Made by a program: the position numbers and the translations under genes. A DNA stretch of 64,000 nt, taken from contig JBHJGP010000005.1 in the NCBI GenBank assembly GCA_050331695.1, positions 1 to 64,000 of the forward strand. Reading direction: 5' to 3'. Source of the stretch: JBHJGP01 sp050331695 (GTDB taxonomy: Bacteria > Pseudomonadota > Alphaproteobacteria > Geminicoccales > Geminicoccaceae). Within the stretch, counting starts at the first letter, position 1; each line of letters starts with the position of its first letter. The notes beneath the pieces were generated by a model. The model was not told the origin of the DNA, did not search any database, and was given only the letters and a program-made list of their open reading frames with translations. Below are positions 35,101 through 43,224 of the stretch, in pieces.

Positions 35101-36908
35101 ACGGCGACCCGTCCTCCGCGGAAGCCCGATGGGCGGATGCGACCCTCGGCGGTACGCTGTTCGCGATCGATCCGATCGGCATCGGCGGCATTCGCCTGCG
35201 CGGCGCGCCGGGTCCGGTTCGCGACGCTTTTCTGGAAGGCTTGCGGGAGCTGTTCGCCGTCGACGCCCCCTGGCGCCGCATGCCCACCTCGATCGACGAA
35301 GAGCGCCTTCTGGGCGGCCTCGACCTGGCGGCGACGCTGGCCCAAAAACGTCCCGTTCTGGAGACCGGTCTCTTGCCCGCAGCCAATGGCGGAGTGCTCC
35401 TGGCGGCTATGGCCGAACGCATGACGCCCACGGTCACGGCCTGTCTCACACGAGCGATAGATCGGGGTGATGTCCGCATCGAGCGCGATGGAACAACGCG
35501 TACCGAGGGGGCCCGGTTCGGTGTCGTCGCTCTCGACGAGGGGCAGGGTGCCGACGAGGCTGTGCCGGCGGCTCTGGCCGATCGGCTCGGCCTGTTCCTC
35601 TTTCTTGATGGCATCCCTGCGACCCATGCGGTCTGGGCCGCTGCCGATCCCGTGGACGTCGTCGAGGCTAAGGCGCTGTTGGGCCAGGTGGATCCTGAGC
35701 CGGAGACGTTGACGCCGCTTTGCGAGGCGGCACTGAAGCTGGGTATCACGTCGCTCCGGACACCTTATCAGGCTTTGCGGGTCGCCCGGGCGCACGCCGC
35801 ATGGTCAGGACGGCCCCGGCTCGACGAAAGGGATTTCGCCGCCGCCGGTCGATTGGTTTTGGCGCCACGGGCCGTGGTCTTGCCGGAGAAGGAAGGGGAC
35901 CCGCCGCCGCAGGAGCCAGCAGATCAGAACAGACAAGATCCGGCGAACGCGGACATTGACCGGCCAGCCGAAACCGGCTCCCTCGAGGACGTGGTTCTAG
36001 AGGCCGTTGAGACTGCCTTGCCGGCGGACCTGCTGGCTAGGATGGGAGCCGATCGGTTTTTTGGTCCGAGGCGGGCTGTCGCCGCGGCGGGCTCCGGTGC
36101 TCGGTTGGTGAGCCGCAGCGGGGGCCGGCCGATCGGTGTCCGTCGCGGCTTCCCCAGGGGAGGGCACCGGCTGAACCTGCTCGCCACCTTACGCAGCGCC
36201 GCGCCGATGCAGGAGATCCGCCGTCGCCAGGCGGAAGGACGGCCGCGCCGGTCCGGCCTCGAGGTGCGACGCGACGATTTTCGGGTCAATCGCTACAAAC
36301 AGAAGAGCGAGACCACAACGCTGTTCGTGGTCGATGCGTCCGGCTCGCAAGCACTTTACCGCCTGGGCGAGGCCAAGGGGGCGGTGGAGCTCTTACTGGC
36401 GGAATGCTACATCCGGCGTGACAGCGTCGCCTTGATCTCCTTTCGCGGCACCAAGGCAGATCTGGTTCTGCCGCCGACCCGCTCGCTTGTCAGGGCCAAG
36501 CGCCAATTGGCGATGCTGGCCGGTGGCGGCGCCACGCCTCTGGCCATTGCCATCGATCGGGCCAGCAGCCTGGCTCAGGACTTGAGCCGACGGCAGCAAA
36601 CACCGGTCGTGGTCCTGCTCACGGACGGCAAACCGAACATCGATCGAAGCGGGCACGCCGGCCGGCGTCAGGCGGAGGCGCATGCGCTCGAGGCTGCCAA
36701 GGCTTTCCGAGCGCTCCGCATCTGTGCGCTGGTTGTCGACACCTCGCCTCGGCCCTCGCCTTTTGCCGCAACCCTCGCCCAAGAGATGGCGGCACCCTAT
36801 CTCGCGTTGCCAAGGGCCAAGGCCGCCGCATTGGTCGATGCTGTCCGTGGTGAAAGTTCGGCCGCGGTGCCGGGCTCGAGCCGACCACTGAGGGTGCGAG
36901 AAGGATAG
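35097..36908 (+). CDS. bchD: magnesium chelatase subunit BchD
   Basis: A 603-residue protein with three parts: an AAA+-like N-terminal module with a degraded P-loop (residues 1 to about 260), an acidic Pro/Asp/Gln-rich linker at about 262-300, and a C-terminal von Willebrand A/integrin-I domain with the MIDAS sequence VVDASGS and ALISFRGTKADLVLPPT. BchD scaffolds BchI onto BchH. Start and stop couple it to bchI and, after five bases, to bchO. Confidence 0.95.
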   Translation: MNGDPSSAEARWADATLGGTLFAIDPIGIGGIRLRGAPGPVRDAFLEGLRELFAVDAPWRRMPTSIDEERLLGGLDLAATLAQKRPVLETGLLPAANGGVLLAAMAERMTPTVTACLTRAIDRGDVRIERDGTTRTEGARFGVVALDEGQGADEAVPAALADRLGLFLFLDGIPATHAVWAAADPVDVVEAKALLGQVDPEPETLTPLCEAALKLGITSLRTPYQALRVARAHAAWSGRPRLDERDFAAAGRLVLAPRAVVLPEKEGDPPPQEPADQNRQDPANADIDRPAETGSLEDVVLEAVETALPADLLARMGADRFFGPRRAVAAAGSGARLVSRSGGRPIGVRRGFPRGGHRLNLLATLRSAAPMQEIRRRQAEGRPRRSGLEVRRDDFRVNRYKQKSETTTLFVVDASGSQALYRLGEAKGAVELLLAECYIRRDSVALISFRGTKADLVLPPTRSLVRAKRQLAMLAGGGATPLAIAIDRASSLAQDLSRRQQTPVVVLLTDGKPNIDRSGHAGRRQAEAHALEAAKAFRALRICALVVDTSPRPSPFAATLAQEMAAPYLALPRAKAAALVDAVRGESSAAVPGSSRPLRVREG

Positions 36909-36913
36909 ATGCC

Positions 36914-37828
36914 TTGTTCGTTTGCGGTCCGCTGCCGGTGTTGAGCGGCACCTCGCCTGGCTGGGATCAGGAGGGCCGCGACTGGCCCAATCGTGACGCC
37001 AGCCGTTTCGTTCGGGCGGCCGGCTTCACCTGGCATGTGCAAATCATGGGCGCGGGCCCCGTGGTCTTGCTGGTCCATGGTACCGGTGCCGCGACCCATT
37101 CCTGGCGTGAACTAGCGCCCATGCTGGCCGAGCGGTTCACGGTGGTCGCCACCGACCTTCCGGGCCACGGTATCAACGATAAGCCGTCGTCCTATCGGCT
37201 GTCGCTTCCGGGCATGACGTCCTCGATGGCCGAACTCCTTGAAACCCTGGGGGTCGAGCCAACCATCGGCATCGGTCATTCCGCAGGTGCCGCCATTCTC
37301 ATTCGCATGGCCCTCGACGCTCGCATACGGCCTGAAACGATCGTCAGTTTGAACGGCGCGATCTTGCCGCTTCGGGGCATGCCCGGGCCGATGTTTTCCT
37401 CCGTGGCAAAATTGCTGGCGATCAATCCGGTCGTGCCCCAACTCTTTGCCTGGCGTGCCGGCAATCAGGATTCCGTAGCCAAGCTCATCGGCAATACCGG
37501 CTCGGAGATCGAGCCGGCGGGCATCGAGTTCTACCGGCGTCTGGTGGCAACGCCGCGTCACGTCGCCGGCGCCCTCGCCATGATGGCGAACTGGGATCTC
37601 GACAGCATCGCTAGCGAAATGGCGCGCCTAGAGCCGGAGTTGATCCTGGTGGCCGCGGAAAAAGATCGGGCTATCCCGCCGGCCACGGCGGATAAGGCGG
37701 CGGCGATTGCACCTCGGGCAAGGGTCATTCATCTGCCTGATCTCGGTCATCTCGCCCATGAGGAGGCGCCGGAGCAGATCGCCAGACTGATTTTCGAGAC
37801 GGTCGGCGCGCGAACTGACGCAGCCTGA
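36914..37828 (+). CDS. bchO: magnesium chelatase-associated alpha/beta hydrolase BchO
   Basis: About 304 residues. The hydrolase fold shows VVLLVHGTGAATHSWREL (oxyanion region), nucleophile elbow GIGHSAGAAILIRMAL and a C-terminal His in DLGHLAHEEAPEQ. The N-terminal DWPNRDASRFVRAAGFTWHVQIMG is typical of BchO. It always accompanies bchID in purple bacteria; its reaction is still unclear. No ATG fits: TTG 36914 has AAGGA nine bases upstream, and GTG 36938 is an alternative. Confidence 0.9.
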   Translation: MFVCGPLPVLSGTSPGWDQEGRDWPNRDASRFVRAAGFTWHVQIMGAGPVVLLVHGTGAATHSWRELAPMLAERFTVVATDLPGHGINDKPSSYRLSLPGMTSSMAELLETLGVEPTIGIGHSAGAAILIRMALDARIRPETIVSLNGAILPLRGMPGPMFSSVAKLLAINPVVPQLFAWRAGNQDSVAKLIGNTGSEIEPAGIEFYRRLVATPRHVAGALAMMANWDLDSIASEMARLEPELILVAAEKDRAIPPATADKAAAIAPRARVIHLPDLGHLAHEEAPEQIARLIFETVGARTDAA

Positions 37829-37889
37829 CCTCTGACGACGATCTTGGTCCTGAAAGCGCTGGTGCTTTGAGGGGTATTGCGCTAGCGAT

Positions 37890-37932
37890 CGTCAGGTAAT
37901 GTTGACACATCCGATGTATGATCAAATGGACA
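37890..37932 (+). promoter_or_regulatory. paired PpsR/CrtJ boxes overlapping the crtI start
   Basis: TGTATGATCAAATGGACA at 37915-37932 is an exact TGT-N12-ACA palindrome. CGTCAGGTAATGTTGACA at 37890-37907 differs from it by one base. The gap is 7 bp. The pair covers the possible crtI start codons at 37899, 37914 and 37926, so either crtI begins further downstream or the repressor sits on the 5' end of the coding region. Confidence 0.6.
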
Positions 37933-39431
37933 GGCCCGGTGGATCCCGATCCCCCCGGGCGCTCGTGATCGGCAGCGGTTTCGGCGGTCTCGCCGCCGCG
38001 GTTCGCTTGGGCGCGCGCGGCTATCGGGTCACCCTGCTCGAGAAGCTCGATGCCCCCGGTGGACGCGCTTACGTCTTCCGCCAGGACGGGTTTTCGTTCG
38101 ATGCCGGGCCCACCATCATCACGGCACCGTTCTTGTTCGAGGATCTGTGGCGGCTTTGCGGCCGACGTCTGGAGGATGACGTCACGCTGGTGCCGATGTC
38201 TCCTTTCTACCGTGTGCGTTTTGAGGATGGCTCTTGGTTCGACACCAGCGGTGACCCGGAAGCGATGCGCCGTGAGGTCGAGCGCTTGGCACCGCAAGAC
38301 CTGGCCGGCTATGAGCGTTTTCTGAGCCACAGCCGTAAGGTTTGCGAGGTCGCGTTCGAGGGTCTCAGCCACGTCCCGTTCCTGCACCTCAGCGACATGG
38401 CGAAGATCACACCTGAGCTCATTCGTCTCGGCGGTTTCCTCAGCGTCTACCAGCTGGTTTCGCGGTTCGTGAAAGACGAAAAATTGCGGACGGTGCTGAG
38501 TTTTCACCCGCTTCTAATCGGCGGCAATCCGTTCCGCGTGACGTCGTTTCTCTGCCTCATTTCGCACCTCGAGCGGCATTGGGGCGTGCACTTCGCGCTT
38601 GGCGGAACCGGCAGTCTGGTCAAGGGCTTGGTCGGTCTGATCGAAGGGCAGGGGGGACGCCTGCGCTTCAACGCCGAGGTCCGGGAGATCACGCTGGAGA
38701 GCGGGCGAGCCACGGGCGTCGTTCTCAAATCCGGCGAGCGGATTGATGCTGACGTCGTGGTCGCCAATGTCGACAGCGCCTGGACCTACCGCCATTTGCT
38801 GCCGAAGGCCGCCCGGAGCCGTTGGACTGACCGCAGGCTGAACCGATCCAACTACTCAATGGGTTTGGTCGTCTGGTATTTCGGCACCAAACGCCGCTAT
38901 GACGAGGTCCTCCACCACACTATTCTTCTTGGTCCTCGCTATCGGGAACTGCTCCACGACATCTTCGATCGGAAATCTCTGGCCGAGGATTTCAGTCTTT
39001 ATCTTCATCGTCCGACGGCTACCGATCCGAGCCTCGCCCCCGAAGGCTGCGATGCGTTTTACGTCCTGTCGCCGGTGCCCAATCTCGACGGGGATATCGA
39101 TTGGGCTGAACGGGCGGAGCCCTATCGACAGGCGATCGCCGATCACCTGGGCCGGACCGTACTGCCGGACCTTGGCGACCAGATCGTCACCTCACGGGTG
39201 ATGACGCCCCAGGATTTTCAGGATCGGTTGTGCGCCTACAAGGGCGCCGGCTTCGGTCTCGAGCCGACGCTGACCCAGAGCGCCTGGTTCAGGCCCCACA
39301 ACAGAAGCGAAGATATCGAAAACCTGTACCTCGTCGGCGCCGGCACCCATCCGGGAGCCGGGCTGCCGGGCGTCCTCTCCTCCGCTCGTATCCTCGATCA
39401 GGTGGTGCCGGATGCAGCAACGCTCCGCTGA
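37899..39431 (+). CDS. crtI: phytoene desaturase CrtI
   Basis: About 500-510 residues of the FAD-dependent carotenoid desaturase that converts phytoene to neurosporene or lycopene. The N-terminal dinucleotide fold is ALVIGSGFGGLAAAVRLGARGYRVTLLEK and the family motif GGRAYVFRQDGFSFDAGPTIITAP follows. The C-terminal signature is NLYLVGAGTHPGAGLPGVLSSA. Candidate starts are ATG 37899, 37914 and 37926; the last (MDRPGGSR) gives the usual N-terminus. It overlaps crtB by 20 bases. Product pattern (three or four desaturations) cannot be read from sequence. Confidence 0.95.
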   Translation: MLTHPMYDQMDRPGGSRSPRALVIGSGFGGLAAAVRLGARGYRVTLLEKLDAPGGRAYVFRQDGFSFDAGPTIITAPFLFEDLWRLCGRRLEDDVTLVPMSPFYRVRFEDGSWFDTSGDPEAMRREVERLAPQDLAGYERFLSHSRKVCEVAFEGLSHVPFLHLSDMAKITPELIRLGGFLSVYQLVSRFVKDEKLRTVLSFHPLLIGGNPFRVTSFLCLISHLERHWGVHFALGGTGSLVKGLVGLIEGQGGRLRFNAEVREITLESGRATGVVLKSGERIDADVVVANVDSAWTYRHLLPKAARSRWTDRRLNRSNYSMGLVVWYFGTKRRYDEVLHHTILLGPRYRELLHDIFDRKSLAEDFSLYLHRPTATDPSLAPEGCDAFYVLSPVPNLDGDIDWAERAEPYRQAIADHLGRTVLPDLGDQIVTSRVMTPQDFQDRLCAYKGAGFGLEPTLTQSAWFRPHNRSEDIENLYLVGAGTHPGAGLPGVLSSARILDQVVPDAATLR

Positions 39432-40497
39432 TTTGCAGCTCCGTCGGTCCGCCGATCATGCCGCCTGCCGCGCCGCCATCCGCCAGGGCTCGAAATCATT
39501 CTTCGCCGCGTCCCTACTCTTGCCAGGGGCGGTATCTGAGCCGGCCTTCGCGCTCTATGCATTCTGCCGGCTCGCCGATGACGCGGTCGACGGCGAGGAC
39601 CGTTGCGACCGGCCAGTCGAGGGTCTGCGCGAGCGCCTCGATCGGGTCTACGCCGGTTATCCGCGCCCCGTCCCGGCGGATCGCGCCTTCGCCGAGGTGG
39701 TGACACGGTTTGCGCTGCCGCGGGCGCTGCCGGACGCTTTGCTGGATGGTCTCGCCTGGGACGATCGGGGCCGCGTTTACGAAACCTTGCCTGAGCTCCG
39801 CGCCTATGCGGTGCGGGTCGCCGGCACGGTCGGCATGATGATGACGCTGCTCATGGGTCGCAGGGAGCCTGCGACACTGGCGCGCGCCTGTGATCTGGGC
39901 ATCGCCATGCAGCTCACCAATATCGCCCGGGATGTCGGCGAGGATGCTCGAAACGGTCGGCTTTACCTTCCCCGGCAATGGCTTATGGAAGCCGGCATTG
40001 ACCCGGAGCGCTGGTTGGTCGATCCGACATTTTCACCGGCGCTAGGCTCCGTGATCGAACGCTTGCTGGTGACGGCCGATGAGCATTACGAGCGGGCCCT
40101 CAGCGGCATTGCCGGCTTGCCCCGGGGCTGCCGGCCGGCGATCCACGCGGCACGGCTGGTTTATCGCGAGATCGGCGAGGTTTTGCGGCGGCGGGGGCTT
40201 AACTCCGTGGCTCAGCGTGCCGTCGTCGCGCAGAGGCGCAAATTCTGGCTACTGGGCCGAGCGAGCCTCAACGCTCTGTACGCTGGCGGCGGAGAGACCG
40301 CTCAGATCGTGCCGGAAGCCCGGTTTCTGCTGGATGCGGTCCGGGCGACGCCGGCGCCGGCGGTGGTCAAACCTCGGCTCGACGATCAGATCGGGTGGGT
40401 TATCGAACTCTTCGGGCGCCTGGAGCGGGACGAGCGCGCGCTCCGAGAGGAGCTTTCGACATCGCAAAGGTTGCGTGCAGGCGGCCTCGTGGGCTAG
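39412..40497 (+). CDS. crtB: phytoene synthase CrtB
   Basis: A 361-residue trans-isoprenyl condensing enzyme that joins two geranylgeranyl diphosphates into phytoene. The two metal-binding motifs are RLADDAVDGED (DxxxD) and QLTNIARDVGEDARNGRLYLP. The N-terminus has the family GSKSFFAASLLLP. The ATG at 39412 lies within crtI, giving a 20-base overlap, so the genes are translationally coupled. The following small ORF starts eight bases later. Confidence 0.95.
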   Translation: MQQRSADLQLRRSADHAACRAAIRQGSKSFFAASLLLPGAVSEPAFALYAFCRLADDAVDGEDRCDRPVEGLRERLDRVYAGYPRPVPADRAFAEVVTRFALPRALPDALLDGLAWDDRGRVYETLPELRAYAVRVAGTVGMMMTLLMGRREPATLARACDLGIAMQLTNIARDVGEDARNGRLYLPRQWLMEAGIDPERWLVDPTFSPALGSVIERLLVTADEHYERALSGIAGLPRGCRPAIHAARLVYREIGEVLRRRGLNSVAQRAVVAQRRKFWLLGRASLNALYAGGGETAQIVPEARFLLDAVRATPAPAVVKPRLDDQIGWVIELFGRLERDERALREELSTSQRLRAGGLVG

Positions 40498-40505
40498 TTC
40501 AGCCC

Positions 40506-40679
40506 ATGAGCGGAAACACCCTGGCACTAATTGAGCTGCTGTTCGTTTTCGGGCTCTTGCTGGCGTTCGGTATTCGTGAGTTCCGGTCACTGCGGAAGGA
40601 TGAGCCGGAAGACACCCCCAACCGGGCCGATCCTTCCACAGGTGCGAAGCGCGAACCGGACGGCTCCGGTAGCGGATAG
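40506..40679 (+). CDS. small single-helix membrane protein after crtB
   Basis: A 57-residue protein with one membrane helix (residues 5-22, TLALIELLFVFGLLLAFGI) followed by FRSLRKDEP and a charged, polar tail. The ATG at 40506 is eight bases after the crtB stop, so it is almost certainly in the crtI-crtB transcript. I recall similar tiny proteins after crtB in other purple bacteria, but could not check this. Function unknown. Confidence 0.6.
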   Translation: MSGNTLALIELLFVFGLLLAFGIREFRSLRKDEPEDTPNRADPSTGAKREPDGSGSG

Positions 40680-40682
40680 CAG

Positions 40683-41600
40683 CTAGCCCCAGCGAGGCAT
40701 GCGAAACGGCAACATGGCTTGGACCAGCCGCCGGCGAAAGCGGGCAAGCGATAAGCTTTCGTGGACACCTGTCAGCCGTTCGCCTGCGATCTGAGTCGTG
40801 ATTAGGGACCGGGCGTAAAAGGGCGCATCGACAAAGGTCTGAACGACCTCAGGGCTGAAATCGCCGTCGGCCCGGACCTCGCGATCCATGCGCCAGAAAC
40901 TCCTTTCGAGCTTCGAGAATGGCGGCGGGTCGAACGCGCGGACCTCGCCTCGAGGATCGATGTTAAGAGCAAGCGAGATCGGTGTTCTGTTCCGAGGGAG
41001 CGCGTCATAGAGGATCAGCGATCGCTCGCGACCCTCGGCTCGCATCCACGCCCAACTGTCGAAGCCGACATCGAGCGGCTCGCTGCCATAGTTCAGGTCG
41101 AAATAGCCGCTTCCCGACCAGTGCAGCGACGGTTTTTCAAAGTCGACCTCGATTCTGGCCCGTGGCGCCACGGGCCTCCAGTGATGGCGGTCGCCGAAGG
41201 CGAAAAGCCGGTCATTCAACACCAGCGGCAAGAGCCGCACCCGACCTTTCAGGCGTGACGGCCAGGGAACGGTCATCTCGTCGACGTCGACCGTCAGGCC
41301 GTCCTGTTGCCAGCGCATTTCGCTGGGCCCGACGCGAAAGGATGTCGGCGAGGTCGAAAGCGCGGCCCGGCTTCGTTCGGTCATGGCCCAGCGGTGGCCC
41401 CGCCTGCCATAGAGCGCCGCATTGATAGCCACGTGATTGCGGGGATCGGCCGGTCCGTTGCGGCGCGCCCAGGCGTAATAGGGCGAGAAAACGCTGCCGA
41501 TGAAGCCAATAATCGTCAGCCCGTGGTGGCCGTCGTCGCTGAGCCCATCAACATACCACCAAACGTAGCCCGAGGGCTCTACCTCACGGTCAAACCCCAG
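40683..41600 (-). CDS. crtC: carotenoid 1,2-hydratase CrtC (start unresolved)
   Basis: About 300 residues. The conserved N-terminal block SGYVWWYVDGLSDDGHHGLTIIGFIGSVFSPYYAWARR and the downstream HWRPVAPRARIEVDF and WSGSGYFDLNYGSEPLDVGFDSWAW are those of CrtC, which adds water to neurosporene or lycopene ends. No ATG, GTG or TTG occurs in frame from 41885 down to GTG 41432, and the latter would delete the conserved block. The 41600 boundary is a CTG placed by conservation only. The frame overlaps the end of crtD by 22 bases, and the only upstream ATG (41888) would add about 96 residues antifunctional to the crtD frame. Confidence 0.8.
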   Translation of the reverse strand: MGFDREVEPSGYVWWYVDGLSDDGHHGLTIIGFIGSVFSPYYAWARRNGPADPRNHVAINAALYGRRGHRWAMTERSRAALSTSPTSFRVGPSEMRWQQDGLTVDVDEMTVPWPSRLKGRVRLLPLVLNDRLFAFGDRHHWRPVAPRARIEVDFEKPSLHWSGSGYFDLNYGSEPLDVGFDSWAWMRAEGRERSLILYDALPRNRTPISLALNIDPRGEVRAFDPPPFSKLERSFWRMDREVRADGDFSPEVVQTFVDAPFYARSLITTQIAGERLTGVHESLSLARFRRRLVQAMLPFRMPRWG

Positions 41601-43105
41601 TCCCGCATCATCTCGCGCGCCGCCATGCGCCCCGATTGCGAGGCCATCGGGACCCCCGGCCCCGGATGGACGCTGCCCCCCGCCAGATACAGGCCCCGAA
41701 GCGGCCGCTTCACCCCCGCCCGCGCGAAGGACGCCTTCCAGCCGTGGGACGCCGGCCCGTAAAGCGCGCCCCCGGTCGCCGGAAACAATCGATGAAAATC
41801 CGTCGGCGTCGTCGGGACGATGGCTTTCGGATCGATCTCCACCTCGAGCCCGCAACTCTTCAGGCGGTCGAAAAGGCGCGTCGCGCATGGTTCGATATCC
41901 TCCTCCGGGAAGGGAACGGCGTCCGCGATCGCCGGCGCGTTGACCAGACAGAAGAGCCGTTCAGAAGAGCCGTCCGGCACCGGCGGACCTTGACCCCGAT
42001 CCTGGGCGCAGACATAGACGGTGGGGGTCCGGGGTACCCGGCGGGCTTGGAAGATATCGGCGAACTCGCTTCGATAATCGCCGGCGAAAAACACATTGTG
42101 CCTGGCCAAGGGAAAGCCATGCGCGCGACCGACCAGACTGAAGGTCAGCGCCGAGAGGGAGCGTTTGTCGGGCGGGGTCATCGGCACCGCCGCCCGGGCC
42201 TCGGCACCGAAAGCGCCCGAGCCAAGGGCCGCCACGTCGCCGTTGAAGAGGACCGCGTCCGCCTCCAGCCGGTCGCCCGACGCTAGTTCGACGCCCGTAA
42301 TGCGCCCGTCCTCCGTATCGAAGCCGACGGCCTCTTGCTGATAGAGAAATCGCGCACCCCGTTCGGTCGCGAGCCGCTCCAAGCCCCGGGCCAGCGCGTG
42401 CATGCCCCCTTCGACCGACCACACACCCTCCTGTTCGACATGGGCCACGAGCATCAAGGTGGCCGGTGCTGAGAAAGGCGATGAGCCGCAATAGGTGGTG
42501 TAGCGGGCGAACAATTGGCGAAGGCGCGGATCCTCGAAGATCTGGCCGAGCGACTGCCACATTGAGGTGAAGGCGCCGAGCCGGCCAAGCCGGACCAGGC
42601 CGCTGGCGCCGACGCCGGAGATGAGGCCACCCACGCTCGGCGCCGGCGCGCGCATGAACGGTTTCTCCAGGGTCTCGTACACCCGCCGGCTTCGGTCGCA
42701 AAAGCTGAGATAGCGTCTCGCCTCGGCAGGACCGGCAAAGGCCGCGATCGCATCCGCCGAGCGCTGGCGGTCGGCGAAGAGATCCAAATATCCGCTATCG
42801 TCCCAGGCGTGTCGGGCCAAAACGTCAAGCGAATGGAGCTTGATGTAGGCATCGAGGTCGGCGTTCAGGCTTTGGAACAATTCCTCGAACACCCAGCGCA
42901 TGGTGAATACCGTCGGTCCACCGTCGATCAGTCTGCCTCCGACCTGGATCAACCGCATCTTGCCGCCGGGGGTAGCAGCACGCTCGACCACTGTGACCTC
43001 GACGTCATGGGACGCCAATACCGCGGCCGCCGTCAGGCCAGCAGCTCCGGCGCCGACAATGACAACGCGTTTGCCGGCCGCGCCCGCCCTTCTCCCGCCA
43101 GTCAC
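41579..43105 (-). CDS. crtD: hydroxyneurosporene/methoxyneurosporene dehydrogenase CrtD
   Basis: A 508-residue CrtI-like FAD enzyme that introduces the 3,4 double bond after hydration. N-terminal fold RVVIVGAGAAGLTAAAVLASHDVEVTVVE; GGRLIDGGPTVFTMRWVFEELF is the CrtD version of the substrate motif; the C-terminus has GLYLAGGSVHPGPGVPMASQSG. The start is GTG 43105. It is divergent from crtE with paired PpsR boxes between, and overlaps crtC. Confidence 0.93.
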   Translation of the reverse strand: MTGGRRAGAAGKRVVIVGAGAAGLTAAAVLASHDVEVTVVERAATPGGKMRLIQVGGRLIDGGPTVFTMRWVFEELFQSLNADLDAYIKLHSLDVLARHAWDDSGYLDLFADRQRSADAIAAFAGPAEARRYLSFCDRSRRVYETLEKPFMRAPAPSVGGLISGVGASGLVRLGRLGAFTSMWQSLGQIFEDPRLRQLFARYTTYCGSSPFSAPATLMLVAHVEQEGVWSVEGGMHALARGLERLATERGARFLYQQEAVGFDTEDGRITGVELASGDRLEADAVLFNGDVAALGSGAFGAEARAAVPMTPPDKRSLSALTFSLVGRAHGFPLARHNVFFAGDYRSEFADIFQARRVPRTPTVYVCAQDRGQGPPVPDGSSERLFCLVNAPAIADAVPFPEEDIEPCATRLFDRLKSCGLEVEIDPKAIVPTTPTDFHRLFPATGGALYGPASHGWKASFARAGVKRPLRGLYLAGGSVHPGPGVPMASQSGRMAAREMMRDWGLTVR

Positions 43106-43144
43106 TGATCCTCAACAAAACGCGTTGTGTCGATCCGTCGCCTA

Positions 43145-43188
43145 TGTCAGAGTAAACTGACATAACAAGATGACAATCAAAGATTACA
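43145..43188. promoter_or_regulatory. paired PpsR/CrtJ boxes between crtD and crtE
   Basis: TGTCAGAGTAAACTGACA at 43145-43162 is an exact TGT-N12-ACA palindrome; the wider dyad is ATGTCAG...CTGACAT. TGACAATCAAAGATTACA at 43171-43188 differs by one base (TGA-N12-ACA). The gap is exactly 8 bp. Both divergent genes lie within 40 bases of the pair. Confidence 0.75.
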
Positions 43189-43224
43189 GCCGGGCGGCTG
43201 TATGGGCATCGCGAGGAGGCTGAT

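Noticed and set aside
40683..41888. A longer crtC starting at ATG 41888
   Set aside because: The extra 96 residues are the -1 frame of conserved crtD sequence and look nothing like a CrtC N-terminus.
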